Shown: positions 34,901 to 48,149, numbered from the stretch's first letter. The stretch: 64,000 nt of DNA from Halichondria panicea (GCF_963675165.1 NC_087379.1:7098339-7162338), one strand, 5' to 3'. Notes: generated by a model not told the origin, from the letters alone. Translations and numbers: made by a program.

Positions 34901-37900
34901 CCCCCTTCAATGAGCGTTAGGTCCAAGCTGTCAACTCCAGTGTGAAGGAAGGGACATTTTGTGTGGTTCCCTACTGTGCTACCAGTTGCTGCAGACAATG
35001 AAATTGGAAGCCATTAGCTCGATCTACCTGGACATATAGCATAGGTGTATTTTTGTGTTGCTAGGGTTATAAACTAGTTATGACATGTGCACTCGGGATG
35101 CATGGTGTATATTGCAAGCTAGAAGTTTACATTGTCAATAAGCTGTGCCAGCTCAGTAAAAAGTGGTGCAAGTGATCGTGTCCAACCTCCTCTGTAGGTT
35201 TATATAGTAGCTGGACGAGCAAGAGTTAGCTAGCTACAGATCTACCGACAGTTAGTGTTCCTACGGTGGCCGAGAAGAGTCACCCGCCTCCGCCTACCAC
35301 CACAATTAACCGCGCGCACTTAAAACTAATGTGAATCTGCACAAGGTCAAAGGTCAATGAATAATGTCTGCATTCGAATTAACGCATTAATTAGCTAATG
35401 CAGACATTATTTGTTGACCTTGTGCAGACTGACCTGAACACTTGTTGGCGGTTCTTTGTTCCTTTACTTTATTTATTGTCTATCACACGATGTGTTGTAA
35501 CTGCATGCTCTCACTCTTGTAGGATGGGGACACTCCACTCATAGTGTCAGCCAGGAATGGGAACACTGACTGTGTTAGGGAGCTGCTCTCCTCAGGAGCC
35601 GTGGTGGACCTGGCTGACGAGGTGAGTACCTGATACTAAACTGATGTGTCTATAGTACGGTGGCCCTGAGGTACACACATAATAGGCTCGAGGTTATGAC
35701 AATTCTCTACGTCAATTCAACTGCGGTCAGCTCCATTGAACTGAGGCTATGGCAATTCACTAATTAATGTACTTTTATAAGAAGATGTCTAATATTACAA
35801 AATCAAATATGAGTCTCCAAGCATCTCCAAGCAAGTTTGTGAAGAACTAAGGGGGTGGATTAGTGCTAACGGAATAGTTACCTATAGGCTAGCTAATGAC
35901 TCTATATACCGTTGAGGTCTGTAGCCTCTGCTTTAGCCATGACGCAGACAGATAGAGTATGATTTTCTATTTAAAACACACCTGACATAATTATTTCTAG
36001 GGAATTGAATTGACGTAGAGAATTGTCGTAGCGTCGAGCCTACTATGTGTGTACCTCAGGGCCACCGTACTATAGGCAGCATGTTCGTGACCATGCATGT
36101 ACGTACAATTATGGACGTTGCCGGCATTTTGAATTAAAATTAACCTTATTATGTTTTGCCTATAAGATGCACTTATCTTGCTTATTAATTTTGTGTTTAA
36201 GTTGATAAACTGGGCTACATACATTTTCTTGCATGTTGTACTCTATTACCGATTAAAATCATAGACTATAATTATAGTGATACATTATACAGTATATACT
36301 AGCCTCGTTCCCAGGCCGAGGTGTCTCTAAAATAACGCTAGATCGCCATGCAACTAGGCCTGGGGAAGATTGCATATGGGCGTGGTTTCAATTTGTTTAG
36401 ATCCAACAAATTTCAATGATTTTTCCGTAAAAGCTGCCGTAATCACAAAAATAGCTCCGTGTTACAAAACTAACCTAGCTAACTAGCTAGCTAGGTATTA
36501 GATCTAGGTGGTAGCTATCAAGTTGTGTCAAACAAGAGACCCCCCTCAATGAGCGTCAGGTCCAAGCTGTCAACTCCAGTGTGAAGGAAGGGACATTTTG
36601 TGTGGTTCCCTACTGTGCTACCAGTTGCTGCAGACAATGAACTTGGAAGCCATTAGCTCGATCCACCTGGACATATAGCATAGGTGTATTTTGTGTTGCT
36701 AGGGTTATAAACTAGTTATGACACGTGCACTCGGGATGCATGGTGTATATTGCACTCAGCCCTCGGGCCAATATCATATTTATTTTTCTTTTCTCTAGCT
36801 GTATTTTCATTATAAAATAGACAATATACAATATACCAGATACAATCTATCCCAGGCCTAGTTGGCGACCTAGCATTATTTTAGAGACGACTCTGCCTGG
36901 GAACGAGGCTAAGTATATACAGTAGACTCTCGTTAATCCGGTCACCCTTGGGACCATGCAGCTTGGCCGGAATAGCGAGGTGGCTGCAGCTCAGGAAATA
37001 GCCGCGGCTTAAAAACGACCTTACCTCGAATCTAATGACTACTTTTGCGGTTCTTGTCTCGAGGATAATGTAGGATAATGAATCATTCTGTTCTCTATTT
37101 AAGTGTAATCTAATTTTATTTGCTAAACCACACCCAAAACGTCACATCCGGCTGTAATATACGTATAAAATTACATTGAAAACCTTGTTTGGGACAGCCA
37201 CCACTGGCCGGTAAACGGAATAGCGAGTGGCCGTACTTCAGGGTGAGTTTTGTGCAGTAAACATATAGCTAGCATTCCGTGCCAAGCCAAATGGCCGGTA
37301 TATCGAGGTGGCCGTACTTCAGAGAGCCGGAATAGCGAGAGTCTACTGTACATGCAGTTGTAGATGTACTGTACAATGTATTATGAACTTACATGTGCTG
37401 ACAAGTACATTTCCCTGTGGATTTTAGTGCTTTAAACTGACGTACTAGCCGGTTTATTTACATGTACTGTACTAGCTAGCTTAATACGTATGACTGTTGT
37501 GCTTGTGTTCTCACTCTAGGATGTGGTTGGAAATATAGAGCAGTGAATGTCTGTATTGTTCAATATGTACATTCATATTGTGTTGTCAATGTCTCCACTC
37601 TTGCAGAATGGGTACACTCCACTCATAGTGGCAGCCTTCATGGGACATGAAGATAATGTGAAGGAGCTTCTCTCGTCAGGGGCTTCCCCTCTCTGCACTA
37701 ATATTGTAAGCACATGTACTTTATAGAGTACATAGTTGCGTAGTTATACTTAACAAACAGCTTTACATGTACTGTACACCTATACCTCTTACAGTAGTTA
37801 ATGACTGAACAGAGCTGTCATTTGTACCTAAACAGATATACCCAACCTCTTAATATGCAATTACCGTTGCCAGTATTGCTATGTCAGCAAAGTACATGTC

Positions 37901-38930
37901 ATACGCATTAGACCACTTTACCTCTTACAATGTACGTCTCATCCCCTTCATATGATCATCATCACAGGATGGACAGACTGCTCTGATGATGACCAAGAAA
38001 TCATATTCCCCTAACCCTTCAATAATCAAGCTCCTTGAAGAAGCTACTGAATCACATGTGAGTCCATACCTCAATAATGCACACACTGCATGATCATGAT
38101 GGTGTTTTAGTTTATTGTACCGAATAATTAAATAGTGCATACATTATTATATGTACATCGAATAAAGATTCTGTTTTACGAGTATTTTGCTATTTTGACA
38201 ATTTAAGATCATAAGCTCATACTTTTAAATACTGTCGATTAACTGTATCAAGGGCGTATACAGAGAAGAGGGCATGCAACTCGCCCTATTCTCAGAATCA
38301 TCCGACTTCGTATTGAGCTATTTTTAGAACTGCCCACAAAAACGCCCACGCGTAACCTTTGACCGCACAAGGTAAATCAAAGTCTTTTTTATATCTGTGC
38401 TAGCTAGCTAGCTAGATGGCAGCATAGTAAAACTGGTTCTCAGCAGCAGTATGGCTCGTAGCAGTGTCAAAGGCAAAGGCAAACCATCCAACAGTTGCAA
38501 CTCCAAGAAGATGAAACCTAGGTACAATAAACCTGTCCTCCTGAGTCTCTGGTACTTCTTAACAATACGCCCAGCACTTAACTTCCCGCTCGAAGGAGTT
38601 GTCTTGGACCTGGCTGGACTAGGACTGGTCATGGCACTTCTCTAAAATAATACTGCACTGTTAGCTAGCTAGCTAGCTAGCAAAGGCACCTCTGATGTAC
38701 ACGCCCATAATTATAACTCCGTAAACAACACCGCCCACTTGTTCACGTCCGTATACTGGATTCTATTTTTAGCATATCCGGTCTCTGATACGAAGTCGGA
38801 TGAGTACGTAGGGTATATATAGATGCATGCCCTCTTCTCTGTATACGCCCTTGCTGTATGGAGTGCAAACTACTGTTCCAATATTACACATACCCAAACA
38901 AGCATGAATACCATTACATGTGCCCCCCCC

Positions 38931-38979
<49 letters not shown>

Positions 38980-41900
38980 AGTCACGTCCGCAGTCTATTC
39001 CAGTCCTACCCAAGAACTGGGCTGTCGTTACTGACACAGAAACGTGAGTGACTATTGCACAGTTGAGTCACTAGCTTTATGAATGTGAGTCAACTTTAGG
39101 AAGAAGCCAGTCTACCAGAACAAGGCAGCAGGGGAAACCCTCTCAACACCACCTGGATGTAAGTGTGTGCTTGTGCTGTATCCAGCACATGGTTCTGTGT
39201 GTTTTACCTCCTGTGTAGATCCCCTGCACCAAACCTCCGCACACCCTGATGTCACTTTCTACGACATGCCTCAAGAGAAGGAGTTCACCTCCAGTGGTGG
39301 CCACGCTGACTTTGACAATGGAGTACAAGTAACTGTTCCAGCTAATGCTGTCCCAGCAGGGACCTCTGTGAGCATTAAAGTCCAACCCAGCCTTGCCTCA
39401 AATGACGTGTTTGTGATTCCTGAGGGCATTCAGTCTGCCAGTCCGTCCTACTTGATCTCTGGTGAAGGTCTAAATGGAGAGGTGACCCTGAGCATGGAGC
39501 ATCATGTACGAGTGTCCACCCAACAAGAAGCTGATGACCTCCTCTTTCTCCAAGCTGACTCGTCTCCCAAGATATCTAGTACAAAGAGAGTATACCAGTA
39601 CCAGGAGGTACAAAACGGAAGATCAGAGTTTACTCCTGGAGGGGACACCGGGAGACTGAGGCTGAGCACACGACTGAAGAACTTCTTTAAAATTGGGAAG
39701 AGAAAAAGAGGTGAATATTTATGATTTTAGAATGACTTTTGATTCAACATATAATCTTTAATACATGTACAGGCAATACTGACAGTAACCTCTACACTGT
39801 CAGAGTCTACCGGTCTCCTCCACACACAACTGGGGACAGGCTAGCCATCATTGTAGCCAGTCTCTGTGGGAGCTTATACGCTAAGGTAAGATTGCTCAAT
39901 TGAAGTGTGCTCATTTTATGTACCTTAATTTACAGTTTCTAGAGAAACTTGATAAAGTGATTATCCCACGAGACTATCCCAATGTGTCGAGAGAAGTGGC
40001 TGACAGGACAACTCAAGGACCACTGACGTTTGTTGATATGTGTGCCACTCTCAACATTCACCCAGTGCTGGGATGGTCTGTGGAACCAGACAAGAAATTG
40101 GTAAAACATGAAGTTGGACACGGTCTTAAAATCACATTCTCTTCATTTTCAGATCTTGCGTAGTGGAGTGGATCAGCCTGAGGTAGAGAAGTTCAGACCT
40201 GAGGATCTCCACGACTACCCTCCCAGGATAATCTGCAGGCTCTTCCCTGAGAAGAATGCTCCCAAGAGAACCACTTGTACCATCTCCTTGTCTGGGCTAC
40301 TACCACCGGTCGAATTTTGCATACCATTGAAAATACTCACCCCCAAAGTTGCTGTGGATACTACTAAACTACAGGTATTCATGTTTGTACAGTGTAGCCT
40401 CTTGAAATGGTGTAGTGGGTGGGTACCTTTGGCTAACTAAATTTTGCTCCCTAGATAAATTTGTCCTCTTTGTTGATTCAACTTGCACAGTCATATAAGT
40501 TAATTAATGCACACACAGTGTTTGATTACAATGTACAATATTTCCCACCTACTACACTTTTGCCATGTAGTCTATAGTGGGGTTTAACTGTCATAAATTG
40601 CCACCTCAAGGCTACAAAGGAAAATATGGCTCATGGCACCTCAATCATATGCAGCAAAAATAAAAAATAATGGTGTTTTCGATGAATGAAGATGAATGCA
40701 TTGTCTTGCATGAGAAACAAAATGTCATAAATGAAAACATGAGGAGCTGCTTTAGAGACACTCTGGGAGAGGGCTAGGGCTCAGGCTGAGCTTTTTGCTC
40801 ACTAGCACTAGACTGCACGCACTGCACTGGGCCTGTTCAGCAAAGAAAAAGAAGCCATTTTAATAATAATATAGGAGTGGCTATTTTAAGCTTACCTTTG
40901 CTTGCCTACTAGCCTGGCATAGCTGAAGAGAGCTGGTCAGCCTGTCTAGAGCTAGCTGTGTTGTTTCTTCTGGCTGGTTGCTGCACAGTAAGTGGAGGGA
41001 GGGGCTGACTAATTAAATAGAGAGGGGGAGTGGCTCTGTACCGTTCGCTTGGAGGGAGGGGCTGGCTGCTCATTATTATTTTGTCCAGGCTGCGCAAGGA
41101 TTTGAGTGTGAACAGGAGACCTGGTGTGGACGAGCTCTCTTTTCCTAGTTGTCTTCTTGTTTGAATAGTGTTGCTATGTGGTAGTCATGCAAGCTTACAT
41201 AGGCTGGATGCATAGCAACCAGTCAGCCAATCAGATGGGACATAATTATATCAATTAATGCACAGTGCCTCGGGGTTTATGACAGTAAACCACACCTCTC
41301 ACTCGGGCTACACCCTCGTGGTCAGGAGGTTTACAGTCATAAACCCCTCTACACTGTACATTAACTAATACTTGTAGTTAAGTCTCATTCTAATTTGTTT
41401 AGGAGGCCACTGATGAGTTGAGAAGGTCTGCCCGGGCAGTGAGTGACACACAACTTGGCTCTACTGTGAAGAGTGTAGTGTCTCTGATGGAGAGAATGAC
41501 TGCTGCTCTGAGGTACCACTCAATTGTCTAGTGGAAGTCTGATTATCACTTTTTTTTCTGAAGGTCATCTTCTCTGAGTGAGCTGACAGGCCACACTGAC
41601 TCCATACGGACAGAGATAAAGGCTGTCCTTGTAGTGACCAGGAGGGTTGTCCAGGAGTGCACAGTACAGAGCATCAGTGAGAACATAAGAGCCAGTCTCT
41701 CTAAGATGGAGACTTTATCTCACCAGCTTTGTCATGTGACCAAGGTCAAACTCAGATACTGTCTAGGTGAGAACGTGTGTTTATGATATCAAGTGTTAGC
41801 TCTCATTCTCAAAGGTACAGACCAGTCAGAGGAGACAGCTGCTCTTGTTGACCTGGTGGAGAATGGAGCTAATCTGTTGAGAGCTGTGGACTGTCTACTC

Positions 41901-43915
41901 AGGGACATCCACACACTCAGTGGAGTCAGTGGTGAGTTTACATTGTCAGAGTCTGTGTATCGAGTATCTACCTACCGTATGGCGGGTATATTTCGAGGGT
42001 ATAAATTTTCGCGGAAGAAATTAATGTCTTTGCAGATTTGATTTTTGTGAAATAGCAGCCTATTTTGCAGCATGCATGCATACGATATTAAATTCTTGGT
42101 ACATGCTTAATCCATGACAACCACGAACATGTATACCCTCTATACGGTATTATGTTTTGATTTTAGATCAATGATACTCTGCTGCTCAACTGCAACCCCC
42201 CTCCCTCCGTTTCTTTCAGCTTCCATAACATGGCAGTTACAGTAGGATACCATGTTTGAATTTTAAATTCCAAGAGGGGGAAAACCAAATCCAAAGGAGG
42301 GTGGCAAAAGCCTCCCTAATTTCCCCCTGCTAATATTCACGTACAGTCTTTTGTCGAAATTTGCTGTTTTTTTTCCTCCCAAAACTTATAGCCAAAGAAT
42401 AATTATTTATATCTGGAGGCATAAGTGTTCTATGTACTGCAGATAATTCACATATCCATTATAATGATGTCTCCAACATTGCCACTACAATGTGGAAGCT
42501 GCTTTGGTGTTATGGTAATTGTTCACTCCACTAATCAGTGTATAATTATAGGACCATCCTCTAAACGAGTCACTCTTCAAGAACTAGTAGAGCAATACAA
42601 TCTGACTGACGAGCAACTCAACAGTGAAATAGAAGACTCTGATACTCCCGAAATGGCCTCATGTTTTGATGATGTGGACCTTTATTCGAGTTCAATGGGG
42701 CTAGGTATTGCTGATCAAGCCGATGTGAAGAGGTTGTACCATAGTGAAGGTACTCGAGCAGCCATGATGAAGTGTTTGCAAATCTGGAAAGAACGTAATC
42801 CTTTTCAAGCAACTTACAGAGCTCTACTGGATATCGCACTGAGATTGGGGAAAGGAGACACAGCTCATCAAATCTGTCAGCAATTGATCCAACGTAAGTA
42901 TATGTACACATGTTACCACATGTCAGGTGACAAGCCCCCTCCGCCTAAGCCCTCTACTAAGTAGCTATTCAAAATTTGGCTCAAGATTGAAATCGCAACA
43001 GAGAAGGCATTTGCCACAATCCCTATGATTGTGTGTATATACCATCATGCGTGCTTGTACACCTCCCTCCTAGACTGCACTGTTGAGTACTAGTGTATGA
43101 GAACCTCACCAAACTGATATACTGATTGTCTCCATATTGTACAGGAGGTGTGAGAGGTGTGGTCACTGGCTCGGACAGTATACAGGTATCCTGCATGTAT
43201 ACTGCTTGTATACAGTTTAGCTGTACAATAGATACTGAGTTTTCAACTTAAGTTGATTCAACTAGCAAGTATTTACAATCATATACATTTTGCTGTATAC
43301 ATGCACTGAAACACAGTGATTCTCACAGTCTAATTGTACCTGCTTCCTCAGGTTGAGGCTGGCGTTGCACGGAAGGTTCCGACTGTAGCCAGGACTGTGG
43401 TGGACATTAATGTGCGTTTATTTGTTACGTACCTTAAGTTAGCACAATTAACCGTCTATATACACTGCTAAATGTTGCTTGGCTGACCTACATTGTATGC
43501 ATGTCCATGTTACAGTACTGTATGTTTGCAATCTCATTTCTTTTTGCTTAATTATCTTCTGTAGGAAGCCACTGAAGTACTGAGGACAACAGTTGGTGAG
43601 ATGACCACCTCACAGCTTGGCTCTATTTTGGAGACTGTACTGTCACTAATGGAGAAAATTACAACTGCACTTCAGTGAGTTGTCTACTATTTTAATGGTA
43701 GCACTGTATTTACAATAATTTTTATGTCCCACCTCAGGTCATCTTCTCTGAGTGAGCTGACAGGCCACACTGACTCCATACGGACAGATGTTAGGTCCAC
43801 TCGTCAACTAGCCATGAAGATTGTCAAGGAGTGCAACATTGGAGCCAGTCTCTCTAAGATGGAGACTTTATCTCGTCAGCTTGGACGGTTGGCCGAGGAC
43901 AAACTCGGAGACTAG
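28936..43915 (+). CDS. Gene B: ankyrin-ZU5-Death-domain protein, full length
   Basis: Exons: 28936-29022 (ATG, MDIHRAAKAGNLRALKNAIK), 29542-29640, 32275-32373, 33904-34002, 35523-35621, 37607-37705, 37968-38057, 38994-39043, 39100-39158, 39219-39710, 39773-39885, 39936-40100, 40153-40374, 41403-41512, 41564-41766, 41821-41931, 42552-42893, 43145-43185, 43352-43411, 43565-43674 and 43738-43915. The lengths sum to 2,928 nt, an open frame of 975 codons plus stop, which supports the model. Domains: N-terminal half repeat, six ankyrin repeats, ZU5, possible UPA, helical block, Death domain, second helical block. The start is chosen because gene C begins with the same MDIH exon. The same 4-nt deletion as in gene A creates the terminal TAG. 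ZU5-Death proteins such as UNC5, PIDD and ankyrins act in scaffolding or death signalling; function here is inferred. Confidence 0.85.
29885..30436. mobile_element. M3-like foldback element
   Basis: Left end CAGAGGAGGTTGGCCACGTG preceded by TAGTTTTAT; right end GTGGCCAACCTCCTCTG. The right half is largely an inverted copy of the left half. The right flank lacks the 9-bp duplication and continues with sequence that lies further downstream in the gene A intron, so the right side has recombined. Confidence 0.65.
31023..31187. mobile_element. M1 element, right half only
   Basis: Starts inside M1 (GATATACCGTTGAGGTCTG) directly after unrelated sequence ending CTCTGGCTACGCCACT, and runs to the normal right end. 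Confidence 0.7.
31419..31828. mobile_element. M2 element, right-truncated, joined to M3 fragment
   Basis: Left end and AGTATATAC present. It breaks at TTGC followed by AAGCTAGAAGTTTAC, as at 8152. Here the junction segment is partly repeated. Confidence 0.7.
32407..32824. mobile_element. M1 element, full copy
   Basis: Same ends and TA context as in gene A, in the intron after ankyrin exon 32275-32373. Confidence 0.8.
33054..33512. mobile_element. M2 element, right-truncated, joined to M3 fragment
   Basis: Same left end and same TTGC/AAGCTAG junction as at 8152 and 35115. Confidence 0.7.
34036..34433. mobile_element. M1 element, full copy
   Basis: Same ends as the other copies, with a short internal deletion near the left repeat. 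Confidence 0.75.
34656..35115. mobile_element. M2 element, right-truncated, joined to M3 fragment
   Basis: Same junction as at 8152, followed by the M3 right part ending CCAACCTCCTCTG at about 35,197. Confidence 0.7.
35655..36070. mobile_element. M1 element, full copy
   Basis: Same ends and TA context, in the intron after ankyrin exon 35523-35621. Confidence 0.8.
36300..36911. mobile_element. M2 element, full copy
   Basis: TAGCCTCGTTCCCAGGC...CTGGGAACGAGGCTA with AGTATATAC at 36291-36299 and 36912-36920. A pogo-like element is inserted in its right duplication. Confidence 0.8.
36920..37346. mobile_element. pogo-like miniature element, TA target
   Basis: Starts CAGTAGACTCTCGTTAATCC and ends GGAATAGCGAGAGTCTACTG, flanked by TA. 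Removing the element and one TA restores AGTATATACATGCAG as found at the unoccupied sites 1313 and 6663. The end sequence resembles pogo/Tigger-type elements. Confidence 0.8.
38249..38853. mobile_element. 605-bp element with perfect 29-bp terminal inverted repeats
   Basis: Left end starts CAAGGGCGTATACAGAGAAG; right end is its perfect complement over 29 bp, with a second paired block inside (ATCCGACTTCGTAT and ATACGAAGTCGGAT). It is flanked by CTGTA or TGTA on both sides. Genes A and C lack it at the same intron position (AACTGCA(A)TGGAGTGC), so it inserted after duplication. A 64-codon frame inside (38451-38645) has no recognisable domain. Confidence 0.85.
38934..38977. repeat. (AC)n microsatellite
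   Basis: AC tract in the gene B intron before the 50-nt exon 38994-39043. Confidence 0.95.
41261..41357. repeat. Short hairpin element in a gene B intron
   Basis: ACAGTGCCTCGGGGTTTATG at the left pairs with CATAAACCCCTCTACACTGT at the right, with few mismatches. The matching introns of genes A and C lack it. A related half (GGGGTTTAACTGTCATAA) is at about 40,579. Confidence 0.6.
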
Positions 43916-45679
43916 GTGAGAATATATTGTACCAGGGTTTAGGGCAGGGGATTAAACTTCCCCTAAAAACATTTTGTGGAATAATGGCATCAGGGTTTCA
44001 TACAGAATTTTTAGCTGGTAGGGGGAAACGTTTAATTGAGGGGGTCTGAGGGTCCTCTCCCGGAAAAATGTTTAAGGAATTGTTATCTGAGGTGCAATTT
44101 GGGTTTTTGTGTGCTTCAAACCATACATTTTACTAATCTATAATAAGATTGTAGATATTTTTAAGGAGAAAAGTCGTACATTTTTATTATGACATCGTTA
44201 ATTTTCAGATTTCTAGGGGGGGGGGAATTTTGGCTGGGGGTAGGAAATCCCAGGGCCCCCTCCCCCCTCTGTATGAAACCCTGCATTGGCATCATCAACA
44301 AAAACCAGTTATAAGTAGACTCTACTGTATTAAACACTGTGATATGTACACTATTATCTCTGCCCTACTATAATGCATATAATGGACTCAGGGTTTCATC
44401 GAGTGGGGGGGGGGGGGTCAGGGGTCAGGGGTGAACAATCACACTAAAATGCTCAGCTTCCTCCTTGTAGAATAATGACATCATCACATTGGTAATGTAG
44501 GTACATGTAACAACAGTCATAAGGTAGAATCTACGTACTGTCTATGATGTGCAATATGCCACTATACACTGTGATGCATTAGCATGTAATAGGGGTGTGG
44601 TCAACAGCGTGGCCAAACATTATGCCACCCCCCCCCCCCCCCCAACTTTTGATCCTAGATGAAACCCGGATGGTGAGTGTAGACCCCAACAATTCAACAA
44701 TTGTGTGGTGCGCTCTACCGCACATCCTCACATAAATGTTCATCCTAGATGAAACTCAGTACATGTGTATGTTGTATATGTGTAATATTAACTGTCAGGA
44801 GCTTATTTACTCTGGAGCTCTTTGTTGAACTGCATGCAATCCACGTACACCATTTCCTTTGCTGACCCTCACCCTATCCACACTACAGGCCTGGCAGAGA
44901 GTGTTCAAACGTTGCCAAGAACAATTGATGGTAACCTTACATAGTACATGTGTTAGCGTATTATTTGTTTTGTGATGGACCTGTATTTTTATCAGTTTGA
45001 ATGCACGTATAATTATATTGTTTGGATGATATAATTAATTTTGACAATGAATTGTTAGTCACATTGTTATTGTGGTCATGTACTGTCATGCTCCCTCATG
45101 ATTGTTATGCCTTGATGCGTATGGTCCATGCAGGGGCACACAGTCATCTGTTTGTGTGTGCATGTGTGTGTGTGTATTCCAGCTGTAACTGTCCTTCTAT
45201 TAGCAGTATACAAGCATCATATCACCTTCTAGGTAAAGGGTCGTTGAATAACATTGTGTAACTAGCATTGGTGATCTTTACCAACTCACCAAACCAGCAA
45301 AGAAGAGAAGAGACCCTGAGCTGCATGCTGGTGCAACTTACAGAGCTCTTGTGAAACTACTCCTAAGAATGAGGAAATATGACATTGCTAGTAAAGTGTT
45401 CAAACATTGCCAAGAGAATGGTAAACTTACATAGTACATGTGTAGCGTAACATAATCTGTTTTGTGATGGATCCATGCTTGTGAGTAGAATTTGAATGCT
45501 CCTAATTTATACTAGGGAGGCATTTGTGAGTCAGAAGTATGTGATCCTCTACCTGCCTACATTGTACGAGAGCTTAGCTTACAAGCCCCCTCATAACAAT
45601 GACCTCAAGGACTGATAATGCATTTATCATACACATGAATTGTGTCACATGACTATGTGCTACTGTTTCAATGTTACAG

Positions 45680-48023
45680 TGTTGTACAGTGCGTGAGGTG
45701 TGTGCCAAGTTCACCTCCATGCCATTGTCACTGAGGTGACGAGTACTGTCTCAATACTAGCCCTTTAAAATGTACACATTTACAATCTGACCACTTTAAT
45801 TACAAGTGGTTGTTAACGTGAGCTAGTTTTGTAGTAGCTAATAGCAGATTCACTTCTGTTGGAAGGTCACATTTCATTTCTACCATTTGCTCACTGTACA
45901 TGCAGGCGTATAAGTCGGTTGTCATTTGAATATTCGTTCTCTTAATTAGAGTGTGTGAGGAGAAGGTCAAGGCGAGGATGGGATTGGTGAAGTGTGTCAA
46001 CCACAACCTAGTGGAGCCCTACCATCATCTACGAGAAACACGGTGACTATGTACTCTGAACCTTCATACCTTGGTTACTACACAGCTAACAAGTGTTTAA
46101 ATCTAGTGCCTGGATAGTCTGTATCAGCAGTTGTATTATATAAAGTGAAACCTCTGAAAATGTGTGCAGCATTTATTTGTGACGTTTGTTCTCTGTATTG
46201 AGTCTGAGGTGGTTCTTTACAGTGGTACCTAGGAAAGTGATTTTGTAGACTGAAGCAATGTCCTTTGTAGCTACACAGAGAGATGTTTAATTGAGTGTCC
46301 TTTATTCAGAGGGTTCTTTATCAGAGGTTCCACTGGTATTCATATTGATGTTGGTACTGTGTTTCCTGTGTAGGTGAGTATGTTGCACAGATGAAGTTCA
46401 CTCTGCTGCTAATGCCCAATGGACCACAAAGGTGAACATCTGAAACTCTCCTGCCTGTACAATTCATGTTGTGTAGTGCAGGCTGTGTGTATGACAGCGT
46501 TCTGTAGTGCATGAAGTTTGAGGTGTACGTACGTATGACATCATTGCCATTGTTTGTCTGGTGTTCATGCACTGTATTGGTTTGATTGTGTGTACACTAC
46601 AACATTCAGTGATTGTCATTCCCCACAGACTCACCAGTGGCTCCTTTGACCCTGCATGAGCTAGTGTCTTCACAGCTGAAACTGGAAGACCCTCGACTGA
46701 ATGTGAGTACATACAAATTAGCTCTATTAATTAGGACAGTGTGTTATTTCATGGGAAATTCCTTTGAATCTGTTCCAAGGTCTGTTTCAAAGCTTTCAGA
46801 AAATAATAAAAATTGGGAAATTAGATCAATGATACTAGTTACGGCCATTGAAACCCTCCCTCCGTTTAATTGCTCCTTGGAGGGTGAGCCGGACCATGTT
46901 TGATGACTGGTTAGGCAGCCCCTCTAATTAATTAGAGGAATGCAACCCGCTAATTAAATAATAATCAGGCGTTTCTATTGCTCCCCTAATTAAGTACTTG
47001 GGGGTAAAGACATGGCCTAGCCACCAGTCATAGCTTCAGCTCAGTCATGCCCTAACCACATGCAGAGAAGTTTACCCTAACCCTTACCAACAGATATGAA
47101 GAGCAAGCATTACTATACAGTATAATTTTATAACAATTAAATACAGGGAATTCAAGTTATGGCATCTAAAAGAGTCCCCAAACCATTGAGCTTTTAGAAA
47201 ATCATTGACAACGATGCTTATTTATGGCAAGAGCACTTATCTACTCTTGGTTACGGCCATTAAACTGCAACCCCCCCATCCGTTAATTAATGGTTCAGGG
47301 ACTCTTTTAGCTGCCATGCATAACTTGAATTCCCTGTATTTAATGTTTAGAAAGTATGAAGGTGTCGATCTTTAAAAAATCATAAAAATTGTGAAATTGG
47401 ATCAGTTACGGCCATTGACAGTTGTTCAACCCTCCCTCCGTTTAATCAATGGTTTGGGGACTCTTTAGCTCCCATATAACTTAAATTCTTAGGTATTTAA
47501 TTTTTAGTGTATAGAAAATAGCTAATGCTTGCTCTTCATATCTGTCGTTCCATATTCCGTTCCATTCCGCATTCCTTCTTTTACAAGATGCCTTTCCACT
47601 TCCTCCTATTGTGTACTACCAGCCATATACAGTGTATTGTACATGTACTGAGTCTATTTGTTCATGTACTTAGGTCTCCAGTGTGTGGGCGTATCATGCT
47701 CTAACCATTTCCTCTCTCCTGCAGGTAACGCTGGCTACAGTGTGCTGGTGAGCTGCAGTGAGAAGATAATCCAGTCACTCTCTGAGGACCCGAAGGCCTT
47801 GGCCCTCCACCTCTTGTCAGCTGGGCTCATCACTGTGTCCAATCTTGAAAAAACCAACGAGTATGTGAATGAGACCAAGAGAGAGAAGGCCACCAGACTG
47901 TACACTGCCCTGCTGGGTGTGGTCAAACACCACCCCCACAAGTACCACGAGTTTGTCTCCACTCTCAGACTCAACCCACTACACACTGACTTGGTCACAC
48001 AATTAGATAGCAAGTACACGTAG
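45680..48023 (+). pseudogene. Orphan exon cluster downstream of gene B, ending in a CARD-like exon
   Basis: Blocks: 45680-45735 and 45950-46042 (one frame, REVCAKFTSMPLSLR then VCEEKVKARMGLVK), a block near 46,375-46,431 (KFTLLLMPNGPQR), 46629-46702 (LTLHELVSSQLKLEDP) and 47725-48023. The last exon encodes about 98 residues with a six-helix look (DPKALALHLLSAGLITVSNL ... LYTALLGVVKHH ... YHEFVSTLRLNPLHTDLV) and a stop. The pattern fits a death-fold domain, most likely CARD. Phases between blocks do not all agree and the gene B stop lies upstream, so either a decayed 3' end or an alternative transcript. The CARD-like exon has no counterpart after gene A, where the orphan exons give way to unrelated sequence and the piggyBac region. 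Confidence 0.55.
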
Positions 48024-48149
48024 TTTGTCTACACGTACGTACATATACATAATTATGATTATTACGATTGTGCGTACCATCATTCTTTTTGTACTTGAGA
48101 TTGACCTTGAATTTATACATGTACTCACTTAATTGTTGCATGTTTGAGC

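Larger units (their letters stand above)
29542..35621 (+). repeat. Array of duplicated ankyrin exon plus intron units (gene B)
   Basis: Same unit type as in gene A. Ankyrin exons lie at 29542-29640, 32275-32373, 33904-34002 and 35523-35621, with near-copy introns carrying the same miniature elements. Exon first halves differ (for example DGWTPLYWAAYKG against DGDTPLIVSARNG), while the LLSSGAVVDLA segment is constant. Confidence 0.85.
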
